A DNA stretch of 5,207 nt from an uncultured Oscillibacter sp. (lineage in GTDB: Bacteria; Bacillota; Clostridia; Oscillospirales; Oscillospiraceae): contig CAOJHG010000191.1 of NCBI GenBank assembly GCA_948435975.1, forward strand, positions 1 through 5,207. The letters are read 5' to 3'. Below are positions 1 through 5,207 of the stretch, in pieces (position 1 is the stretch's first letter; each line of letters begins with the position of its first letter). Position numbers and translations under genes: made by a program. The notes beneath the pieces were generated by a model that had not been told where the DNA came from, ran no database searches, and worked only from the letters and a program-made list of their open reading frames with translations.

Positions 1-2624
1 AGAACGAGGGAAAGCCCCTGTTCTCCCTCCACGACGGCCCTCCGTTCTCCAACGGGTCCATTCACATGGGCACCGCCATGAACAAGGCCATCAAGGACAT
101 CATCACCCGTTCCTACGCCATGCGGGGCTACTACACCCCCTATATCCCCGGCTGGGATAACCACGGTATGCCCATTGAGTCCAACATTATCAAGCAGAAC
201 AAGCTCAACCGCAAGGCCATGAGCGTCCCCGAATTCCGCTCTGCCTGCCATGACTTCGCCGCTCATTACGTGGACGTTCAGCGGGAAGCCTTCAAGCGCA
301 TCGGCGTTATCGGCGACTGGGAGCATCCCTATCTCACCATGGACCCCGGCTTTGAGGCGGAAGAAGTTAAAGTCTTCGGCGAGATGTACAAGAAGGGCTA
401 TATCTATAAGGGACTCAAGCCTGTGTACTGGTGCCCCCACGACGAGACCGCCCTGGCCGAAGCTGAAATCGAGTATCAGGACGACCCCTGCACGACTGTG
501 TATGTGAAATTCCCCATGCACGACGATTTGGGCAAGCTGTCCGGGTATGACCAGAAAAAGCTCTTCTTTGTCATTTGGACAACCACCATCTGGACTCTTC
601 CCGGCAACCTGGCCATTGCGCTCCACCCTGACGAGAGCTATGCCATGGTGAAGGCCTCCAACGGTGAGACCTATATCATGGCGGAGGCCCTGACAGAGAA
701 GGTAATGGGCCTCAGCGGTCTGGTGAGCTGGGAGACCGTCGAGACTCACCCGGGCGCGTTCTTCGAAAACATGCTGGCCAGCCACCCCTTCCTGCCCAAG
801 ACCTCCCGCCTGCTTTTGGCAGACTATGTCACCATGGATTCCGGCACCGGCTGCGTTCATACGGCCCCCGGCTTCGGCGCGGACGACTACCAGACCTGCA
901 AGCGCTATGGCATGGATATGGTGGTTCCCGTGGACGACCAGGGCAAGCATACGGACTATGCCGGAAAGTACGCCGGGATGTCCACGGACGAATCCAACCC
1001 TGTGATTCTCGATGACATGAAGAAGAGCGGGATGCTGTTTGCCTCTGAGGAGATCGTCCACAGCTATCCCCACTGCTGGCGCTGCAAGCATCCCATCATC
1101 TTCCGGGCAACGCCCCAGTGGTTCTGCTCTGTGGAGTCCTTCAAGGACGAGGCCTGCGCCGCCGCCGATGAGGTCCGCTGGGTGCCCAAGTGGGGCATTG
1201 ACCGGATGAAATCCATGATCCGTGAGCGAACCGACTGGTGTATCTCCCGCCAGCGCCGCTGGGGTCTGCCCATTCCCGTGGTTTACTGCCAGGACTGCGG
1301 CAAGCCCGTAGTGACGGACGAAACCATCAGCGCCATTTCCGCTCTCTTCGCGGCGGAGGGCTCTAACGCCTGGTTCGAGAAGGACGCGGCGGACATCCTG
1401 CCCCAAGGCTTTGCGTGCCCCCACTGCGGCGGCGGGACGTTCACCAAGGAGGAGGACACGCTGGACGGTTGGTTTGACTCCGGTTCCACCCACTATGCCT
1501 CCATGAAGAAGGACCAGGGCTTCTGGCCTGCCACCGTCTATATGGAGGGGCTGGACCAGTACCGCGGATGGTTCCAAAGCTCCCTTCTGACCGCTGTGGG
1601 TGCTTTCGGCAAGGGCGCGCCGTTCAAGGAGTGCATTACCCATGGCTGGACTGTGGACGGCGAGGGCAAGGCGATGCATAAATCCCTGGGCAACGGTGTG
1701 GACCCCGCCGACATCATGAACCAATACGGCGCGGACATCCTGCGTCTGTGGGCGGCTAATACGGACTATCATGCCGACGTGCGATGCTCTCATGAGATTT
1801 TCGAGCAGCTCCGTCAGAACTATCTGAAATTCCGGAATACCGCCCGGTACTGCCTGGGCAATCTGAATGGCTTTGACCCCGCCCGGCTGACCGCCCCCGC
1901 TGAGATGGAGGCGCTGGACCGCTGGGCCATTACGAAGCTGAACGCCTTGATTAACCGCTGCTTCAAGGGCTACGACGAGTATGAGTTCCTGACCGTTACC
2001 CATGCCGTCAATGATTTCTGTGTGGTGGAGATGTCTAACTTCTATCTGGATATCATCAAGGACCGGCTGTACTGTGAGGAGAAGGATGGGGCCCTGCGCC
2101 GGAGCGCTCAGACTGCGCTGTTCCTGATTCTGGATACGCTGACGAAGCTCATGGCCCCCATCCTGTGCTTCACCGCCGACGAGATCTGGCAGGCCATGCC
2201 CCACCGGGAGGGCGACGATGGGCGGAACGTCCTGTTTAACGACATGAACCAGCCTTTTGAGGACTATGCCTTGGACAGTGCGGAGATGGAAAAGTGGAAT
2301 GCTATGATTGCCGTCCGGAATGTGGTCAACGGCGCGCTGGAAACTGCCCGGGGTGAGAAGAAAATCGGCAAGAGCCTGGAGGCCAGGGTACTGCTGGAGG
2401 TCCAGGGGGAAAATGCTTTCCTGGCTGAGATGGACCAGGCGGCGCTGGCGTCCCTTCTGATTGTTTCCCAGGTGGAAACCAAGGTGGGCGGCGCTTTGAA
2501 GGTGGCTGTGGAGCCTGCCCAGGGTGAAAAGTGCCCCCGGTGCTGGAATTACTCCACGGAGGCGGGCAAGGATAACCTCTGCCCCCGCTGTGCCGCCGTG
2601 GTTGCGAAGCTGCCGCAGTTCTGA
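1..2624 (+). CDS. ileS: Isoleucyl-tRNA synthetase, 5'-truncated by the window edge
   Basis: Cytoplasmic class Ia synthetase that activates isoleucine with ATP, charges tRNA-Ile and hydrolyses mischarged Val-tRNA-Ile. The first complete codon is at 3, giving 873 residues; perhaps 30-50 N-terminal residues are missing, judged from where the HIGH motif sits in homologues. Residue numbers count from position 3. In order: the HIGH-type motif reads HMGT (21-24) after HDGPPFSNGS; the CP1 editing domain has WTTTIWTLPGN (TTT at 193-195) and GTGCVHTAPG with H286 and D295, matching E. coli T241-T243, H333 and D342; CWRCKHP and WCISRQRRWG follow; YCQDC (429/432) and CPHC (472/475) look like a zinc knuckle; DGWFDSGS and EGLDQYRGWFQSS complete the active site; the KMSKS loop is AMHKS (557-561). 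A helical anticodon-binding domain runs from about 638, and the C-terminal zinc finger has Cys at 844, 847, 860 and 863. The reading frame is intact and an intrinsic terminator follows. The family call is very secure. Any T-box leader would lie upstream, outside the window. Confidence 0.98.
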   Translation, partial: NEGKPLFSLHDGPPFSNGSIHMGTAMNKAIKDIITRSYAMRGYYTPYIPGWDNHGMPIESNIIKQNKLNRKAMSVPEFRSACHDFAAHYVDVQREAFKRIGVIGDWEHPYLTMDPGFEAEEVKVFGEMYKKGYIYKGLKPVYWCPHDETALAEAEIEYQDDPCTTVYVKFPMHDDLGKLSGYDQKKLFFVIWTTTIWTLPGNLAIALHPDESYAMVKASNGETYIMAEALTEKVMGLSGLVSWETVETHPGAFFENMLASHPFLPKTSRLLLADYVTMDSGTGCVHTAPGFGADDYQTCKRYGMDMVVPVDDQGKHTDYAGKYAGMSTDESNPVILDDMKKSGMLFASEEIVHSYPHCWRCKHPIIFRATPQWFCSVESFKDEACAAADEVRWVPKWGIDRMKSMIRERTDWCISRQRRWGLPIPVVYCQDCGKPVVTDETISAISALFAAEGSNAWFEKDAADILPQGFACPHCGGGTFTKEEDTLDGWFDSGSTHYASMKKDQGFWPATVYMEGLDQYRGWFQSSLLTAVGAFGKGAPFKECITHGWTVDGEGKAMHKSLGNGVDPADIMNQYGADILRLWAANTDYHADVRCSHEIFEQLRQNYLKFRNTARYCLGNLNGFDPARLTAPAEMEALDRWAITKLNALINRCFKGYDEYEFLTVTHAVNDFCVVEMSNFYLDIIKDRLYCEEKDGALRRSAQTALFLILDTLTKLMAPILCFTADEIWQAMPHREGDDGRNVLFNDMNQPFEDYALDSAEMEKWNAMIAVRNVVNGALETARGEKKIGKSLEARVLLEVQGENAFLAEMDQAALASLLIVSQVETKVGGALKVAVEPAQGEKCPRCWNYSTEAGKDNLCPRCAAVVAKLPQF

Positions 2625-2644
2625 CAGTTCGATCCTGCGCTTGG

Positions 2645-2683
2645 AAAGGTCCCTGCCCGCGTTTTTCGGGCGGGGCCTTTTTT
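2645..2683 (+). terminator. Intrinsic (Rho-independent) terminator of ileS
   Basis: It begins 20 nt after the ileS stop. The left arm (2648-2659) pairs with the right arm (2667-2677) to give 11 base pairs, mostly G-C, with one bulged T at 2654 and one G-U pair. The loop is 7 nt (2660-2666) and T-rich. Six T residues follow directly (2678-2683), and AAA at 2645-2647 can pair with the first three. A second T-rich stretch lies at 2687-2694. This is a textbook terminator and separates ileS transcription from pncB. Confidence 0.93.
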
Positions 2684-2703
2684 CACTCTTTTTTGGAAAA
2701 CCG

Positions 2704-2732
2704 TTGCATTTCCCGGCACAGATGCTTATAAT
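2704..2732 (+). promoter_or_regulatory. Sigma-A-type promoter for pncB
   Basis: The -35 element is TTGCAT (2704-2709), four of six to consensus. A 17-nt spacer follows, then a perfect TATAAT -10 box (2727-2732). Transcription would start near 2739, leaving a leader of about 80 nt before the pncB ATG. The promoter lies just downstream of the ileS terminator, where a separate pncB promoter is expected. A TG pair at 2723-2724 is one base too far upstream for a standard extended -10. Confidence 0.82.
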
Positions 2733-2747
2733 CAAAGGGACCAAAAA

Positions 2748-2779
2748 TGCCCCGTCCCGTTCTTTCTTTGACAGGGGCG
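2748..2779 (+). promoter_or_regulatory. Hairpin in the 5' leader of pncB
   Basis: GCCCCGTC (2749-2756) pairs with GAC (2770-2772) and GGGGC (2774-2778): eight base pairs with A2773 bulged, plus a possible closing T-G wobble at 2748/2779. The loop is a pyrimidine-rich 13 nt (2757-2769). The hairpin starts about 10 nt after the predicted transcription start and ends some 25 nt before the Shine-Dalgarno sequence. No T-run follows, so it is not a terminator. It may stabilise the mRNA 5' end or bind a regulator, but the sequence does not say which. I could not match it to a known riboswitch. Confidence 0.45.
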
Positions 2780-2804
2780 GTGCGAAAAGGGAAGAAAAGA
2801 AAAA

Positions 2805-2810
2805 AGAGGG
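2805..2810 (+). promoter_or_regulatory. Ribosome binding site of pncB
   Basis: AGAGGG, inside a long purine stretch (about 2784-2810), lies 9 nt before the ATG at 2820. It is an imperfect but usable Shine-Dalgarno match and supports that ATG as the start. The purine run upstream of it is probably unstructured in the mRNA, apart from possible pairing with the pyrimidine loop of the leader hairpin. Confidence 0.7.
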
Positions 2811-2819
2811 CGTCACACC

Positions 2820-4274
2820 ATGAATACCAAACAAAAGCTGAATATGTCCATGCTCTGCGACTTCTATGAGCTGACCATGGGCAACGGGTATCTTCAGGCC
2901 GGACTTCAGGACCGCATGACCTATTTCGACGTGTTCTTCCGCAGCGTGCCGGATAAGGGCGGCTTTGCCATCTGCGCTGGTTTGGAACAGCTCATTGAGT
3001 ATATTCTGGACCTCCACTTTGACGAGGACGACATTGCGTACCTTCGGGAAAAGGACCTGTTCTCTGAGGAGTTTCTGGATTATCTCCGGAACTTCCGGTT
3101 TACCGGGGACATCTGGGCCATTCCCGAGGGCACCCCGATTTTTCCGCAGGAGCCGGTGGTGACGGTCCGGGCCCCCGCGGTTCAGGCCCAATTGATTGAG
3201 ACGTTTACCCTGCTGGCGGTCAATCATCAGAGCCTCATTGCCACCAAAGCAAACCGGATCGTCCGGGCGGCGGAAGGGCGTGTGGTTCTGGAGTTCGGCT
3301 CCCGCCGGGCGCAGGGGACGGACGGCGCGATCACCGGCGCACGGGCGGCTTATATCGGCGGCTGTGCTGGAACGGCCTGCACCATCTCCGACCAGTTGTA
3401 TGGGGTCCCCGCCGGGGGGACGATGGCCCATGCGTGGGTCCAGATGTTTGACAGCCAGTATGAGGCGTTCCAAACCTACTGCCGGTTGTACCCCCATAAC
3501 GCGACGCTCCTGGTGGATACCTACAACACGCTGAAATCCGGTGTTCCCGACGCCATACGGGCTTTTGACGAGGTGCTGAAGCCCATGGGGATTACCCAGT
3601 GCGGCATCCGGCTGGACTCCGGCGACATTGCGTATCTCACCCAGAAGGCCCGGAAGATGCTGGACGATGCCGGATGGACGGGCTGTAAGATCTCCGCGTC
3701 CAACTCCCTGGATGAATACCTCATTCGGGACCTGCTGCACCAGGGGGCGCAGATCGACCTCTTCGGCGTTGGCGAGCGGATGATCACAGCCAGCAGCCAG
3801 CCGGTGTTTGGCGGCGTGTACAAGCTGGTGGCGGTGGAGAGCGGTGATGGGACGATCCTGCCTAAGATCAAGGTCAGCGAAAATGTAGACAAGATTACAA
3901 ATCCGCATTTCAAAAAGGTATACCGGATCTTCGACAAGGCCACAGGCAAGGCGGAGGCGGACTACATCGCTGTCTGGGATGAGACTGTGGACGACTCAAA
4001 GCCCTTGGAGCTGTTCGACCCCCGCTCGACCTGGAAGCGGAAGACCTATCAGGATTTCACCGTCAAGCCGCTTCAAGTGCCGGTGTTCCTGGGAGGAAAG
4101 CTGGTGTATGAGCGGCCCCCCCTCCAGGATATACAGGCGTACTGCCGGGAGCAGGTGGAATCTCTGTGGGACGAGGTCAAGCGCTTCGAGAATCCCCATA
4201 AATATTATGTGGACCTGTCCCAGAAGCTGTGGGACATCAAGCAGACCCTCCTGCGGGAACGGGCGCAGGTGTAA
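2820..4274 (+). CDS. pncB: Nicotinate phosphoribosyltransferase, complete
   Basis: Cytoplasmic enzyme of the Preiss-Handler NAD salvage route: it joins nicotinic acid and PRPP to make nicotinate mononucleotide and pyrophosphate, coupled to ATP hydrolysis (EC 6.3.4.21). The product has 484 residues, close to the roughly 490 usual for the Firmicutes form. Motifs in order: DFYELTMGNGY near the N-terminus (the substrate-binding face of the family); FGSRRAQG from F159; GGTMAHAWV, where H204 is the likely counterpart of the histidine phosphorylated from ATP; LVDTYNTLKSG with D233; GIRLDSGD with R264 and D266; ISASNSLDEY from I291; and FGVGE from F315. The C-terminal part ends with NPHKYYVDLSQKLWDIKQ, typical of this subfamily. 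The ATG is supported by a Shine-Dalgarno site 9 nt upstream and by alignment of the DFYELTM motif near the start. The gene has its own promoter and is probably monocistronic. No key residue appears to be missing. Nicotinamide phosphoribosyltransferase is less likely given the Firmicutes PncB-type motifs. Confidence 0.97.
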   Translation: MNTKQKLNMSMLCDFYELTMGNGYLQAGLQDRMTYFDVFFRSVPDKGGFAICAGLEQLIEYILDLHFDEDDIAYLREKDLFSEEFLDYLRNFRFTGDIWAIPEGTPIFPQEPVVTVRAPAVQAQLIETFTLLAVNHQSLIATKANRIVRAAEGRVVLEFGSRRAQGTDGAITGARAAYIGGCAGTACTISDQLYGVPAGGTMAHAWVQMFDSQYEAFQTYCRLYPHNATLLVDTYNTLKSGVPDAIRAFDEVLKPMGITQCGIRLDSGDIAYLTQKARKMLDDAGWTGCKISASNSLDEYLIRDLLHQGAQIDLFGVGERMITASSQPVFGGVYKLVAVESGDGTILPKIKVSENVDKITNPHFKKVYRIFDKATGKAEADYIAVWDETVDDSKPLELFDPRSTWKRKTYQDFTVKPLQVPVFLGGKLVYERPPLQDIQAYCREQVESLWDEVKRFENPHKYYVDLSQKLWDIKQTLLRERAQV

Positions 4275-4334
4275 GAAGAATGCCGGGACGAGGCTCACCT
4301 GCGGAGCTTTGTTCCGGTGTTCCGCTCCTGCGGG
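4264..4334 (+). repeat. Overlapping inverted repeats at the pncB 3' end
   Basis: CGCAGGTG (4264-4271), the last bases before the pncB TAA, is a perfect inverted repeat of CACCTGCG (4296-4303), with a 24-nt loop. The second arm overlaps another stem: CCTGCGGAGC (4298-4307) pairs with 4324-4334, ten pairs with T4329 bulged and a 16-nt loop. The two stems are therefore mutually exclusive. CCTGCGG also occurs twice as a direct repeat (4298-4304 and 4327-4333). No T-run follows, so this is not a convincing intrinsic terminator. It may be a 3'-end mRNA structure, or chance in GC-rich DNA. Confidence 0.4.
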
Positions 4335-4380
4335 GATTTCCGGTGGAATGAAATGTTAGTAGGAAATTCATAAATTGCTG

Positions 4381-4409
4381 TTGAAGATGGTGGGAGTTTT
4401 CGATATAAT
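4381..4409 (+). promoter_or_regulatory. Sigma-A-type promoter for the cardiolipin synthase gene
   Basis: TTGAAG (4381-4386) serves as the -35 element, four of six to consensus. A 17-nt spacer leads to a perfect TATAAT (4404-4409). Transcription should start near 4416, giving a leader of about 70 nt to the TTG start at 4488. The surroundings (about 4350-4425) are clearly more AT-rich than the flanking genes, as expected of a promoter region. Confidence 0.78.
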
Positions 4410-4471
4410 AGCAGTGTATGTTTTTGGGAGAACAGCCGGCCTCCCATGACGCAGGCCCGGCGGAGTCCCAG

Positions 4472-4478
4472 AGGAGGT
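4472..4478 (+). promoter_or_regulatory. Strong Shine-Dalgarno site deciding the cls start
   Basis: AGGAGGT, within GAGGAGGTGG, is an essentially perfect anti-16S match. It ends 9 nt before the TTG at 4488. The first in-frame ATG inside the gene (4509) is 30 nt away, too far to use it. The upstream in-frame ATG (4446) would place this sequence inside the coding region. The site therefore points to TTG as the start. Confidence 0.8.
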
Positions 4479-4487
4479 GGCGCCCGT

Positions 4488-5207
4488 TTGACGAAACAGA
4501 AACCCAATATGGAATATATCGAGCGGCGGATTTCTGCGGCGACCAGCCTTTCCCTCTGCGGCCTGACGGTGCTGGCCCAAATTGCCATCTCCCTGCTGGT
4601 CCCCATTCTTCTTCAGGAAAAGGCCAGCGTCGTTTACGCACTCTTCTGGGTCATCGGGGCCATCCTTGCCATCCGTGTTTACCAGCGGTCTGGAAGCCCA
4701 TCCTATAAACTGGTCTGGATGTGCCTCCTCCTCGCTATGCCCGTTTCAGGCACCATGCTCTTTTACTTCTGGGGCGGGACGCAGCAGGCCAAAAGCCTCA
4801 GCCTCCGGAAAATTCCCCCGATCCTCTGCCGGGAGAGCCAGCGCATGGACAGCGACGCCAGCCTTTCCCGCCTCCGGAAACAGTCTCCTGCCTGGGGACG
4901 GCTGGCGGCCTACCTCCAGAAACGGGGATTCCTCCTTTACCGGAACACCGCCGCCAAATATTTTTCCGAGGGCGCGGATTTTTTTGAGGATTTTATTGTT
5001 CATTTGCAGTCGGCGGAGACCTATATCTTTTTAGAATACTATATTCTGGCGGAGGGAACGCTCTGGGACCGGATTTTCTCCGTCCTTCAGGAGCGGGCCG
5101 CCGCCGGGGTGGAGGTCTTCATCACCTTCGACGACTTCGGCAACCTGACCCGCTTTTCCGACGAGGCCCTGCGGGCGGTCCAGGACGCGGGCATTGAGGT
5201 GAAGGTT
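4488..5207 (+). CDS. cls: Cardiolipin synthase (phospholipase D family), 3'-truncated
   Basis: Membrane enzyme that condenses two phosphatidylglycerols into cardiolipin and glycerol. The window shows 240 codons of a protein usually near 500 residues. After a short basic N-terminus come three hydrophobic segments at about 21-43, 48-65 and 75-95. The last two flank RSGSPSYKLVW, the typical N-terminal cardiolipin synthase pattern (compare NPSYKLAW in relatives), and PVSGTMLFYFWGG matches the usual PVFGGLFYLLFG. A cytoplasmic linker follows, then AAKYFSEGADFFEDFIVHL and AETYIFLEYYILAEGTLWD, which open the first PLD domain, and GVEVFITFDDFGNL. Neither HKD catalytic motif is reached, so catalytic competence cannot be judged. 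I chose the TTG start for its strong Shine-Dalgarno site; an in-frame ATG at 4446 would add 14 residues, and ATG 4509 would remove 7. The gene has its own promoter and is probably independent of pncB. Paralogous cls genes are common, so the exact copy is unknown. Confidence 0.92.
   Translation, partial: MTKQKPNMEYIERRISAATSLSLCGLTVLAQIAISLLVPILLQEKASVVYALFWVIGAILAIRVYQRSGSPSYKLVWMCLLLAMPVSGTMLFYFWGGTQQAKSLSLRKIPPILCRESQRMDSDASLSRLRKQSPAWGRLAAYLQKRGFLLYRNTAAKYFSEGADFFEDFIVHLQSAETYIFLEYYILAEGTLWDRIFSVLQERAAAGVEVFITFDDFGNLTRFSDEALRAVQDAGIEVKV

Noticed and set aside
2524..2823. 99-codon plus-strand frame overlapping the ileS end and the intergenic region
   Set aside because: It runs out of frame through the ileS zinc finger, then through the terminator and pncB promoter. 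The composition is non-protein-like, so it is a shadow frame.
2747..2869. Possible short leader peptide (about 40 codons) starting in the pncB leader and overlapping the pncB start
   Set aside because: Its only Shine-Dalgarno-like sequence (2734-2740) lies at or before the predicted transcription start. The peptide is Lys/Arg-rich from the purine tract, with no run of regulatory codons.
3521..3949. 142-codon open frame on the minus strand within pncB
   Set aside because: It lies wholly opposite well-conserved pncB motifs. Its Arg/Ser/Pro-rich translation has no recognisable domain. Long antisense frames are expected from GC-rich codon bias.
4298..4334. Intrinsic terminator after pncB
   Set aside because: The stem exists but has a 16-nt loop and a bulge, and it is followed by GATTTCCGG rather than a T-run. 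I list it only as an inverted repeat.
4237..4641. 134-codon minus-strand frame (and smaller nested ones) across the pncB-cls intergenic region
   Set aside because: It spans the pncB end, the cls promoter, the Shine-Dalgarno site and the cls start on the other strand. Its translation is low-complexity Gly/Pro/Arg/Ser and I see no credible ribosome-binding site.
4801..4880. 11-bp direct repeat GCCTCCGGAAA at 4801-4811 and 4870-4880
   Set aside because: Both copies lie in the same frame inside cls and encode similar basic Leu-Arg-Lys stretches of the linker. This is probably chance in a biased coding sequence.
4582..5034. 150-codon plus-strand frame, and others at 4418-4708 and 4721-4987
   Set aside because: They overlap the cardiolipin synthase frame, whose translation matches family motifs. 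These frames give Ser/Pro/Arg-rich sequence without domains.
1..5207. Mobile element, defence system, CRISPR array, tRNA or rRNA gene
   Set aside because: I found no transposase, integrase, regularly spaced repeats, tRNA-like cloverleaf or rRNA signature. All three genes are recognised housekeeping families of similar composition.

Overview
The window is GC-rich, densely coded bacterial chromosome carrying three genes, all on the + strand. The organism looks like a gut-type Clostridia, most likely in or near the Oscillospiraceae (relatives of Flavonifractor or Intestinimonas). I infer this from family memory of the isoleucyl-tRNA synthetase (AMHKS-type KMSKS loop, RCSHEIF and YCLGNLNGFD segments), from the Firmicutes-type nicotinate phosphoribosyltransferase, and from the clostridial-style cardiolipin synthase N-terminus. 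No database search was possible, so the genus is a guess.

Layout. Positions 1-2624 hold the isoleucyl-tRNA synthetase gene (ileS); its first few dozen codons lie before the window. Positions 2625-2819 form a compact gene boundary: a strong intrinsic terminator for ileS (2645-2683), a near-consensus sigma-A promoter (2704-2732), and a roughly 80-nt leader with a hairpin and a purine-rich ribosome-binding region. Positions 2820-4274 hold a complete nicotinate phosphoribosyltransferase gene (pncB). Positions 4275-4487 are a second intergenic region with competing short inverted repeats just after the pncB stop, a second good sigma-A promoter (4381-4409), and a strong Shine-Dalgarno sequence. Positions 4488-5207 hold the N-terminal 240 codons of a cardiolipin synthase gene with an apparent TTG start. 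It runs off the right edge before its first HKD catalytic motif.

How the genes relate. They share direction but probably not transcripts: ileS ends at a terminator, and pncB and cls each have their own promoter. Their roles are separate housekeeping tasks: charging tRNA-Ile, salvaging nicotinic acid into NAD, and making cardiolipin in the membrane. I see no tRNA, rRNA, CRISPR array, insertion sequence, phage gene, toxin-antitoxin pair or defence gene, and nothing that amounts to an undescribed system. The points most worth a second look are the pncB leader hairpin, the alternative foldings around the pncB stop codon, the choice of cls start codon, and the variant motifs in the synthetase.
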